DNA from: Clostridia bacterium
Lineage (GTDB): Bacteria; Bacillota; Clostridia; Christensenellales; HGM11417
NCBI GenBank assembly: GCA_028700355.1
Contig: JAQVSX010000026.1
Location: 1-7,424 of the forward strand
DNA length: 7,424 bases
Reading direction: 5' to 3'
Of this stretch, positions 1-6,230 are shown in pieces. The notes below the pieces were generated by a model. It saw only the letters and a program-made list of their open reading frames with translations. It had not been told where the DNA came from and ran no database searches. How positions within the stretch are numbered: position 1 is the stretch's first letter; the number at the start of each line of letters is the position of its first letter. The translations under genes and the position numbers were made by a program.

Positions 1-14
1 GGGTGTTATGGTAA
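1..14 (+). CDS. Possible C-terminal end of an upstream gene (perhaps an LplB-type permease)
   Basis: In frame 3, positions 3-14 read Val-Leu-Trp followed by TAA at 12-14, which overlaps the ATG of the permease gene at position 8. In LplABC-type loci the first permease gene (LplB type) usually lies directly before the second, and from memory these proteins often end in a small hydrophobic or aromatic tail. The overlap would fit tight translational coupling. Only three codons are visible, and frame 1 also stops nearby (TAA at 34-36), so this is a guess from context. Confidence 0.25.
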
Positions 15-883
15 AGCAAACGACAAAAGGCTATAAGATGTTTACTGTTTTTAACTATATTATATTGATATTGACAGCGCTGTCATGCATACTGCCCCTG
101 CTGACTGTGCTTGCTGTTTCTTTCAGTTCTAAATCTTCGGTAGAGGCGGGCAATGTATAGTTTTTTCCCATAGGCTTTACGATTGATTCTTATGGATATA
201 TATTTACGTCCTCACAGTTTTTTACGGCTCTGTGGGTAAGCGTACAGCGTACTGTGCTAGGCACATTGGTTGCGCTTTTGCTAACTACCATGCTTGCATA
301 TGCGCTTTCCCGCTCTTCCGATATTTTCAGGGGAAGGTCGGTTTATATGTGGATAGTAATTATAGCTATGCTTTTCAGCGGCGGACTTGTTCCTTCATAT
401 ATGATAGTGGCAAACGGACTCAGGCTTAAAAATACTATATGGGCTTTGGTATTGCCCGGCGGTGTTCAGATATTTAGCGCTATTATTATGATGAATTTTT
501 TCCGCCAACTGCCAAAAGAATTGGAAGAAGCGGCTTATGTTGACGGCTCTAATCATTTCAGTACATTGTTTTCTATTATTTTGCCGGTTTCGTTGCCTAT
601 TATAGCCACCGTAGTATTGTTTGCATTTGTAGGGCATTGGAACAGTTGGTTTGACGGTTTAATATACAACACACAGCCCGAAGGTTACCCGTTGCAGACA
701 TATTTGCAGCAGTTTATGGCAACGCCTCCCACTATTAATATAGGCTCTATGTACAGGGAAATAAGCAACAATTCGCTTGCTTCGGCAAATATCTTTATTA
801 TTATGGTACCTATTTTAATTGTCTACCCCGCACTGCAAAAATACTTTATTAAGGGCATGGTGCTGGGCAGCGTTAAAGGTTAA
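8..883 (+). pseudogene. CUT1-family carbohydrate ABC transporter permease (LplC/YtcP-like), interrupted by in-frame TAG
   Basis: This is the second inner-membrane permease subunit of a sugar importer, expected to pair with an LplB-type permease and a lipoprotein binding protein upstream. From ATG at 8 the frame encodes 291 codons including one internal TAG, close to the usual ~290-300 of LplC relatives. Hydrophobic helices lie near residues 14-38, 72-100, 112-134, 142-162, 187-208 and 259-277. The EAA loop that docks the ATPase is clear: EEAAYVDG at 173-180 followed by ILP at 191-193. The C-terminus, KYFIKGMVLGSVKG, is typical of the family. The TAG at 158-160 (codon 51) falls in the conserved stretch after the first helix, between EAGNV and FFPIGFT, where relatives usually have an aromatic residue, often Trp. 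Both sides are in the same frame, so it is a substitution (TGG to TAG is one base) and not an indel. Restart at an internal codon such as GTG 254 would lose helix 1 and part of helix 2, and no ribosome site is visible there. The family call is firm; whether the gene is dead is not. Confidence 0.85.
158..160 (+). other. In-frame amber codon (codon 51) in the permease gene
   Basis: TAG lies in frame with the ATG at 8 and with all downstream permease codons to TAA at 881-883. The protein on either side aligns without a gap to the LplC pattern, in which a short polar segment after helix 1 leads into an aromatic-Pro-Val/Ile-x-Phe-Thr stretch. The simplest reading is a Trp codon changed to stop. 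No other in-frame TAG occurs in the roughly 2,150 codons of the other five genes. Confidence 0.9.
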
Positions 884-902
884 TAAAAAAAAATAAAAAA
901 AG

Positions 903-908
903 AAGGAG
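903..908 (+). promoter_or_regulatory. Ribosome binding site (AAGGAG) for the gene at 915
   Basis: AAGGAG lies 6 bases before ATG 915, inside a 31-base gap that is otherwise almost all A. It is a full-strength site and fixes the start. No promoter or terminator structure is visible in the gap. Confidence 0.85.
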
Positions 909-914
909 AAGATT

Positions 915-2327
915 ATGAAAAAACTGGCAGTTATGATGATTATGCTTACATTTTGCATATCATCGGTATTTGCAGGCAATGTTTACGCAGAGGAAAACAA
1001 TGCGTATTCAACATCGGTTTGGAAGCCCCACAGGTTTATGCTTGATACCTGGGAAATTCCTACATCTATGAGCTATGATGCGGAGAAAGGCTCTGTATCG
1101 TTTGCAGGCTCTTTAAATGCGGGGGTTGCGACAACCGGTTTCAGCTGTACACAGCCCGTAGATATCAATGATTTTTCTATTGAAATGTCATTTGATAAGC
1201 TGGAAGCGCCCGACAAGCTTACTTGGGTGGTTTTAGCATTGTTTGACCGTGCGGAGATAACCAACAATGTAAACCCTTACGATGTATATGCACCATTTAA
1301 CATAGGCAACGGCTGGTCATACGATACATCACCCTTTCACGGTATACTGATTATGCTTCAACCGCAAGGTAACGGCGTGTTTAATATGCTTGATATTAAC
1401 GCAAAGGGCATTGACATTGAAACAGGCGAATATATGGAAACGGGCTGGACAGCATTTGATTCTGAAAGTATTGTTTCGACAATAAAACTAAACAGCGGAA
1501 ATTATGATAATGTAAAGCTTTCTGTAACAGATGACGGAGCAGACGGTTTAAACATTAATTTTAACGACGGTGAGTGGACAGACGAAAATGACAATGCCGG
1601 CGTTGCAGTTAACCACAGCACAAATTTAGCATCAATAAAGACATATTTTGCCGATGAAAACAGAGATGCTTATTTTCAGTTTGTAACAATGTACAGTGAC
1701 GATACTCATAGGGATATAGAAGTTACCGTTAATAAAATGAACGGCAAAAATGCAAGCGACGGCACGCAGCCCGATTATCTTGCAGATAAAGTTTTACAAA
1801 GCGAAGAAATAAGCGTAGCCATTCATGCCGACAGCATGAGTCAATTCGGCGTATATCCCTCTATAGTAGACAGCTTAGAAGTAACAAAATTTGATGAAGA
1901 AGATGAAAACTATGACGATGTAATAGCAAGAGCACAAAGCGCAGGTATGGAATTGGTAGACTATTTTAAGGTTACACCTAAAATAGGTGAAGATACAATG
2001 GGTATTGCTTCTCCCGTAACGCTGCAGTACACTTTGCCTGATACCTATGACAACTATGCTGTATATTATATAAACAGCGACGACGAAGTTGTTTCGCTGC
2101 CTGAGGTTTTAGGCTCTGTTGAAAACGGTAAAGCTACTGTTAAAGTGGATAATGCAACTGTCAGCAAAATAGTTATTTTAGGAAGCAATAACGCTGAAGA
2201 AGTACCAAATGAAAATGACGGCTGCGGTTGCGGCGGCTCTGTAAACGGAATATCGATTTTTATTGCGGCATTTGCTCTTGCGGGCGCTCTATTGTTGCTT
2301 AAAATTAACCGTAAGGAAAATAAGTAA
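915..2327 (+). CDS. Secreted surface protein with GCGCGG C-terminal anchor/sorting tail, family unknown
   Basis: I do not recognise the family. The 470-residue protein starts with a signal peptide (MKK, hydrophobic core, likely cut after VYA at residue 25). The mature N-terminus has YSTSVWKPH (31-39). Residues ~40-275 look like alternating beta strands of a lectin-like sandwich, with DFSIEMSFD (86-94), YDNVKLSV (197-204) and FNDG (216-219). Residues ~295-425 look like a second beta domain, with FGVYPSIVD (311-319) and a strand pattern ending VSKIVILG. The end is tripartite: GCGCGGS (436-442), a hydrophobic helix (~446-462) and a basic tail KINRKENK. There is no LPXTG motif. It is a paralog of the next gene, sharing the WKPH, EMS-D, TGEY, NVKLS, FNDG, GVYP-VD and GCGCGGS motifs, but is shorter. 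A role in glycan binding at the surface is inferred from the transporter and mannosidase neighbours; no catalytic motif is seen. The signal peptide and tail are clear. Confidence 0.9.
   Translation: MKKLAVMMIMLTFCISSVFAGNVYAEENNAYSTSVWKPHRFMLDTWEIPTSMSYDAEKGSVSFAGSLNAGVATTGFSCTQPVDINDFSIEMSFDKLEAPDKLTWVVLALFDRAEITNNVNPYDVYAPFNIGNGWSYDTSPFHGILIMLQPQGNGVFNMLDINAKGIDIETGEYMETGWTAFDSESIVSTIKLNSGNYDNVKLSVTDDGADGLNINFNDGEWTDENDNAGVAVNHSTNLASIKTYFADENRDAYFQFVTMYSDDTHRDIEVTVNKMNGKNASDGTQPDYLADKVLQSEEISVAIHADSMSQFGVYPSIVDSLEVTKFDEEDENYDDVIARAQSAGMELVDYFKVTPKIGEDTMGIASPVTLQYTLPDTYDNYAVYYINSDDEVVSLPEVLGSVENGKATVKVDNATVSKIVILGSNNAEEVPNENDGCGCGGSVNGISIFIAAFALAGALLLLKINRKENK
2220..2327 (+). other. C-terminal GCGCGGS-helix-basic tail (putative sorting signal), copy 1
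   Basis: Residues 436-470 form a Gly-Cys-Gly-Cys-Gly-Gly-Ser motif, then a ~17-20 residue hydrophobic segment and a charged tail. This is the layout of known C-terminal sorting signals such as LPXTG, GlyGly-CTERM and MYXO-CTERM, in which a membrane enzyme cuts at the motif. The Cys-Gly motif resembles the Cys-containing members most. It may instead be a plain membrane anchor. Confidence 0.7.
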
Positions 2328-2332
2328 ATATT

Positions 2333-2338
2333 AAGGAG
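2333..2338 (+). promoter_or_regulatory. Ribosome binding site (AAGGAG) for the gene at 2345
   Basis: AAGGAG lies 6 bases before ATG 2345 and 5 bases after the TAA of the previous gene. It fixes the start and supports cotranscription of the two paralogs. Confidence 0.85.
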
Positions 2339-2344
2339 AATAAC

Positions 2345-3970
2345 ATGAAAAAAACTGTTTATTTTTTATTGAGTATTGTTTTTATGTTTTCGGTTTTTTT
2401 TGCGGCAACAACAGTTGCCTTTGCCGATGAGCAAAGCTATTCGGCTGAAGATTGGAAACCCCATAATTATGTTTTGTCAGAGGGTTTTGGAATTAATGCA
2501 AAAAAGGTCAATATAAGCTCTTATTTAGATTATGCAAACGACGAATTGAAGGTTTACGGAAATATGTCTAAGGGCGGAATAGGCGTTACTTTCCTTCCCG
2601 AAATAGACCTAAATGGTTTCAGCTTTGAAATGTCTATGGATAATTGGCAGCTAAACAGTACTGATAAATGGTTTGGTATAACCTTTATGGATAAAGGAGA
2701 AAAAACCGATATTTATAACGAAGTGCCTTTTTATTCTAAGCACAGCGAATCTTGGTCTAACGATATGGGCGCAGGCATGCTTGTGGCTTGGAGACCTTTC
2801 AATCAGACAGGGGAAAACGCTCAGCCCGGCGTAATCCATATTCAGTTTAACAATATCGGCATAGCTCACAGCTTTATTGACCCTCAGACGGGCGAGTATA
2901 ATGAAGATGCGGGCAGTTATGCCGACGGCGTATTGGGTTGGTCGGGTTATTTAAGTACAATTCAGCTTTGCGATACAGACTGGCAGCCCTTAACGGATTA
3001 CAGCAATGTTAAGCTAAGCATAAGAGAAATAACCGAAAACGAACGCAAGGGTTACGCTGTGGATTTTAACGACGGTTATTATATCCGCACAGAAGATTCT
3101 ATTGTATGGCCTACCGAGGAGAGCGATTTAGACCTGTATAATGATATTGATAAAAACCAAAACGGCATACTTGACGAATGGGAGAAAAATTTATTCAGCC
3201 ACGGACCTGCTTACAGTTATACCTATGAAGAAGAAACCTATCAATCTATGGTGCCTTATGCTAACTGGGGAGACCCTTTGTATTCGCTTTATAATTTTAA
3301 TCAGCTTGTAAAAGGCAACGGCGGCAGGCTTTATTTTAACGCTTTGTATAAAGACGCATTTAATATGCCCGAAGGCGAGCAGGTGCAATTTACCATTAAA
3401 AAAATTAACGATAAAAGCCCTACTATGTCTGAAACGACCTCGCTGTTCGAGGAAAAGACAGTCAGCGCAAACGGCTTTACAGCGACTATAGCTGACAATA
3501 ATTTTTATGCGGGCGTATATCCCTATATGGTTGACGGAATTAATTTTAAGGAAGCAGACAGTAAAAGCTATGAGGATGTTTCAGGTAAAATAGATTCCAA
3601 GCGAAGCGAATTATCTTTAAACACGGCAAAGGCAGTTAATTTTTACGGGCAGGTTGCAGGTAGTGATGTCGCAATAACCGAATATTTGGAAGTAACTTAC
3701 GATTTGCAAGGTAAGGAAAATTTTAAACTTTATAAAGTCAGCGGAACAGACCTTGACGAAGTTACAGTATCAGAGCAGGACAAAAAGGCGGTATTTGAAA
3801 TTAAGACCTTTGACGCAAACAACAAGGTTAACACCTATGTTATGTTTTACAATGCAGAAGGCGCTGCAAGCGGCTGCGGTTGCGGAGGAAGCATAAACGC
3901 TAAGACAACGGCGATAGCCTTTGTTTTACTTGCCGCAATCTGCTTTGTAATAAAAAAACGCATAAATTAA
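2345..3970 (+). CDS. Secreted surface protein with EF-hand-like loop and GCGCGG C-terminal tail, paralog of preceding gene
   Basis: The 541-residue protein belongs to the same unrecognised family as the gene before it. It has a signal peptide likely cut after AFA at residue 27, then YSAEDWKPH (32-40), GFSFEMSMD (91-99), TGEY (182-185), YSNVKLSI (219-226) and FNDG (241-244). A second beta-rich region begins with YAGVYPYMVDG (388-398). Residues 269-280, DKNQNGILDEWE, match the EF-hand calcium loop pattern at every ligand position (D1, N3, N5, G6, L8, D9, E12). They lie in an insertion of roughly 70 residues (~250-320) that the shorter paralog lacks, where a Tyr- and Trp-rich stretch follows. 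The protein ends in GCGCGGS (510-516), a helix (~521-536) and KKRIN. The gene is 17 bases after its paralog, which suggests tandem duplication and divergence. Its role as a surface glycan-binding or scaffold protein is inferred from context; no enzyme motif is seen. Confidence 0.9.
   Translation: MKKTVYFLLSIVFMFSVFFAATTVAFADEQSYSAEDWKPHNYVLSEGFGINAKKVNISSYLDYANDELKVYGNMSKGGIGVTFLPEIDLNGFSFEMSMDNWQLNSTDKWFGITFMDKGEKTDIYNEVPFYSKHSESWSNDMGAGMLVAWRPFNQTGENAQPGVIHIQFNNIGIAHSFIDPQTGEYNEDAGSYADGVLGWSGYLSTIQLCDTDWQPLTDYSNVKLSIREITENERKGYAVDFNDGYYIRTEDSIVWPTEESDLDLYNDIDKNQNGILDEWEKNLFSHGPAYSYTYEEETYQSMVPYANWGDPLYSLYNFNQLVKGNGGRLYFNALYKDAFNMPEGEQVQFTIKKINDKSPTMSETTSLFEEKTVSANGFTATIADNNFYAGVYPYMVDGINFKEADSKSYEDVSGKIDSKRSELSLNTAKAVNFYGQVAGSDVAITEYLEVTYDLQGKENFKLYKVSGTDLDEVTVSEQDKKAVFEIKTFDANNKVNTYVMFYNAEGAASGCGCGGSINAKTTAIAFVLLAAICFVIKKRIN
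3149..3184 (+). other. EF-hand-type calcium-binding loop (residues 269-280)
   Basis: DKNQNGILDEWE fits the 12-residue EF-hand or dockerin-type loop: acidic or Asn ligands at 1, 3, 5, 9 and 12, Gly at 6, Leu at 8. Only one loop is present, so it is not a complete dockerin, which needs two repeats. Calcium binding is inferred from the pattern alone. Confidence 0.65.
3872..3970 (+). other. C-terminal GCGCGGS-helix-basic tail (putative sorting signal), copy 2
   Basis: Residues 510-541 repeat the tail of the previous gene: GCGCGGS, a short polar spacer, a ~16-residue hydrophobic segment and KKRIN. The DNA around the motif (cggctgcggttgcgg at 2219-2233 and 3871-3885) is identical over 15 bases, although the proteins differ greatly elsewhere. 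This points to strong constraint on the motif or to recent exchange. Confidence 0.7.
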
Positions 3971-3975
3971 GGCGG
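3969..3975 (+). promoter_or_regulatory. Weak ribosome binding site (AAGGCGG) for the gene at 3986
   Basis: AAGGCGG overlaps the last two bases of the preceding TAA stop and lies 10 bases before ATG 3986. It is a poorer match and more distant than the sites of the neighbouring genes. Expression of this lipoprotein may therefore depend partly on coupling to the gene upstream. Confidence 0.5.
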
Positions 3976-3985
3976 TAATAATATT

Positions 3986-5137
3986 ATGGAAAGGGTATCT
4001 TGCTTAAACTATTGCAGTAAATTTTTAAAAAAATTTTTGGCGGCGCTGCTGTCGGTAATAATAGTTTTTATTTTGTTTTCTTGCCAAAACGGCAATAACA
4101 ACGGCGGCAGCCCAAACGACACTCCAAAGCCTGAAGAAACTTACGCATATGTATCTATGCTTACAGACAAAACTTATAAAAACGGCTTTATTATAAGAGG
4201 CTTGGGAAATCCCATTTATAATGACCCTATTGAGACTTTCGGCAATATGTATGACCCTAATGTTAAGTTTCAGTATGATAAAACAGGATTGCCCGCGCCC
4301 GAATGGAATTTATGCCAATGGGCTACAAGATACCCTTTTCACGATATTGAAAATCAATCGCCCTACCTTGTGGAAGGGCAGAAAAATTATGAATTTGAGA
4401 AGTTATCGGAGGGTGTTTATAAATATACAAACCCTTCTAAATATATAACAGTAGATACAAATACAGGGGAATATCGCTTGGGCTTAAAGGCATCGGAATG
4501 CTTTAAATATCCGAGGACGCAGGGGCAGGAATGGCCGCATTGGTTTACGGAAAAGCGCATATATAATGTAGCTAATCCCCCGAATCAGACAAGCATTGCA
4601 AAATCTCAGTCTGTAAAAGTTCAGTTTGATATAAGGCTGAACAGCTTTGAAGATTTTATGGGTAATGACGCTAATCCGGATTTACATTCTGCGATTTGCG
4701 TGTTTTATTTGTTTGTCGCTAACAGGGACCCTGTTTCGACTATGTTTACAGATATGTTATGGTTCGGACTTTCGGTATTTGATAACCGCTTTGTGCTTTC
4801 GCCCGAGCAAAGCTTTCCCGATGTCGGCTCTAAGGGTAGCGCTACCGAAAAATGGATATTTAATATGGCTGCCTCAGAGTTTTTTACACCGGAATATAAT
4901 TTAAAAACTGCACAAAACCAAGTTATTTTAGGGGAGTGGAGGACTGTCAATGTAGAAGTTTTAGGGCTTATACACAAAGCATTCGGCGAAGCGCAAAGAA
5001 ATGGCTATATGAAAAATTCTAAACTTGAAAATCTTTATATCAACGGTATGTATTTCGGCTACGAAACCCCCGGGACATACGATATTGATATGAGCTATAA
5101 AAATGTAGACATTGTTTCTTATATTAAAACAAATTAA
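3986..5137 (+). CDS. Lipoprotein of unrecognised family, paralog of next gene (possible glycan-binding protein)
   Basis: I do not recognise the family. The 383-residue protein has a long basic N-region (KFLKK, 12-16), a hydrophobic core and a lipobox ending LFSC, with Cys33 as the lipidated residue. A low-complexity Asn/Gly/Pro linker (34-52) follows, so it should be tethered on the outer face of the membrane. The body shares a full-length core with the next gene: LTDKTYKNGF (59-68), RGLGNPIY (71-78), WNLCQWATRYPFH (107-119), LGLKASECF (165-173), GQEWPH (180-185), RLNSFEDFM (217-225), LHSA (233-236), FDNR (265-268), GSKGSATEKW (281-290) and NLYINGMYFGYE (349-360), then PGTYDIDMS. Strand-rich sequence with many conserved aromatics suggests a jelly-roll lectin or a lyase/hydrolase-like fold. 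That is inference; no known active site is identified. Its place in an operon with a sugar permease and an alpha-mannosidase suggests glycan capture or first-step processing at the surface. It does not look like a classical sugar-binding protein of an ABC importer. Confidence 0.9.
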   Translation: MERVSCLNYCSKFLKKFLAALLSVIIVFILFSCQNGNNNGGSPNDTPKPEETYAYVSMLTDKTYKNGFIIRGLGNPIYNDPIETFGNMYDPNVKFQYDKTGLPAPEWNLCQWATRYPFHDIENQSPYLVEGQKNYEFEKLSEGVYKYTNPSKYITVDTNTGEYRLGLKASECFKYPRTQGQEWPHWFTEKRIYNVANPPNQTSIAKSQSVKVQFDIRLNSFEDFMGNDANPDLHSAICVFYLFVANRDPVSTMFTDMLWFGLSVFDNRFVLSPEQSFPDVGSKGSATEKWIFNMAASEFFTPEYNLKTAQNQVILGEWRTVNVEVLGLIHKAFGEAQRNGYMKNSKLENLYINGMYFGYETPGTYDIDMSYKNVDIVSYIKTN

Positions 5138-5140
5138 ATT

Positions 5141-5146
5141 AGGTGA
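5141..5146 (+). promoter_or_regulatory. Ribosome binding site (AGGTGA) for the gene at 5153
   Basis: AGGTGA lies 6 bases before ATG 5153, in the 15-base gap after the previous stop. Its spacing supports this start over internal ATGs, and the resulting signal peptide and lipobox are well formed. Confidence 0.7.
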
Positions 5147-5152
5147 AGCAGT

Positions 5153-6229
5153 ATGAAAAAAATTATATGTATAATACTAAGTTTAATTTTTATTGTTATG
5201 TTTGCAGGCTGCAACGGCAATGAAATTATTCCCGACGACAATAACGGAAAGGATACAGATATGGGTACAAGTTTGCTTACAGATAAAACCTTTAAAAACG
5301 GATTCGGAGTTAGGGGACTCGGCGAGCCTATATATCCCGAGCATGCGGATGAAGAAACATACGGCGACGATAAATTCGGCATTGTTACAAAGTTTCAATA
5401 CGGAAGAACAGACCTTGACCAGCCCCATTGGAATTTAGCGCAGTGGAGTACCAGATATCCCTTTCATAACCCCGAAATTACGGAGTTTAACGATTTGGGA
5501 AATAACGTTTATTCATATTCCAACCAATCTAAATTGCTTGAATTAAGTACCAAGACGGGCGAGTTTAAATTGGGGCTAAAAGCCTCTCAGTGTTTTGTTT
5601 ACGGAGACAGGACGGCAGGTCAAGAATGGCCACATCTTCTTATCGAGCGCAATCTTACAAATCAGACAAATCCTTCACCCTTTACAAAGATAAGCGATAA
5701 AGAAAAAATTGTGGCGTCGGTTACTTCGAGGCTTAATTATTTTGAAGATAAAATGACGGTGCAAGCAGACGAGAGCTTACATTCCGCAATGATGATGCTT
5801 TACCTGTATGTATCTCACCGCAACCCCGATACACGCACATTTGACGATATGATATGGCTTGGCGTAATGATTTTTGATAACCGCTGGGAATATTCTCATC
5901 AGATGGATTTTGTAGACAGCGGCTCTAAAGGCTCGGCGACCGAAAAATATATATATAACCTTGGCGGAGAGGATTTTCTCAGCAAGGACAACAATTTTTG
6001 GAAAGACGGGCAAATCGTAAGCGGTTACGATTCGCCTTGGGTAACGGCAACCGTTGATGTTTTGCCGTATATTGGCACAGCTCTTGAAAGGGCACAGCTA
6101 AGTGACTGTATGATAGGCTGCGACTATGAAAATTTATATATCAGCGGTATGTATATAGGCTATGAACTGCCGGGAACTTACGATATAGAAATGAGCTTTA
6201 AAGATGTAGATATAAGGGTATTTTGGTGA
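5153..6229 (+). CDS. Lipoprotein of unrecognised family, paralog of preceding gene (possible glycan-binding protein)
   Basis: The 358-residue protein has a compact lipoprotein signal peptide (MKK, then a hydrophobic core, ending FAGC with Cys20 lipidated) and a short acidic linker (21-38). It shares the whole core with the lipoprotein before it: LTDKTFKNGF (42-51), RGLGEPIY (54-61), WNLAQWSTRYPFH (93-105), LGLKASQCF (140-148), GQEWPH (156-161), RLNYFED (193-199), LHSA (209-212), FDNR (241-244), GSKGSATEKY (257-266), NLYISGMYIGYE (327-338) and PGTYDIEMSFKDVDI. It differs most between ~100 and 125 and at 270-325. The two genes are 15 bases apart and look like a tandem duplication with moderate divergence. 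The conserved Trp, His, Glu and Asp residues could form a sugar-binding surface or an active site; I cannot tell which. The gene ends with TGA one base before the mannosidase start, so the two are probably translated together. Confidence 0.9.
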   Translation: MKKIICIILSLIFIVMFAGCNGNEIIPDDNNGKDTDMGTSLLTDKTFKNGFGVRGLGEPIYPEHADEETYGDDKFGIVTKFQYGRTDLDQPHWNLAQWSTRYPFHNPEITEFNDLGNNVYSYSNQSKLLELSTKTGEFKLGLKASQCFVYGDRTAGQEWPHLLIERNLTNQTNPSPFTKISDKEKIVASVTSRLNYFEDKMTVQADESLHSAMMMLYLYVSHRNPDTRTFDDMIWLGVMIFDNRWEYSHQMDFVDSGSKGSATEKYIYNLGGEDFLSKDNNFWKDGQIVSGYDSPWVTATVDVLPYIGTALERAQLSDCMIGCDYENLYISGMYIGYELPGTYDIEMSFKDVDIRVFW

Positions 6230-6230
6230 T

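Noticed and set aside
254..883. A separate shorter permease gene starting at GTG 254
   Set aside because: It would begin in the middle of helix 2 with no ribosome site, and the missing N-terminus is encoded in the same frame upstream. It is the rest of the interrupted gene.
884..914. A-rich gap as a possible terminator or promoter
   Set aside because: There is no inverted repeat before the A run and no recognisable -35/-10 pair. The gap only carries a good ribosome binding site.
915..3970. LPXTG cell-wall anchoring or a full dockerin in the two C-terminally anchored proteins
   Set aside because: No LPXTG-like motif precedes the helix in either protein, and only one EF-hand loop is present where a dockerin needs two.
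4020..4038. A/T-rich self-complementary stretch near the start of the first lipoprotein gene
   Set aside because: It encodes the Lys/Phe-rich signal peptide (KFLKKFL), and the composition follows from those codons.
4835..4846. Perfect 12-base palindrome GGTAGCGCTACC as a possible operator
   Set aside because: It lies inside the conserved GSKGSATEK codons, and the paralog encodes the same residues without the palindrome, so it is most likely chance codon choice.
3986..6229. The two lipoproteins as the ABC transporter's sugar-binding protein
   Set aside because: They are shorter than the usual ~420-550 residues of such proteins, lack the pattern I would expect, and form a tandem pair with a different motif set. 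The binding protein more likely lies upstream of the window.
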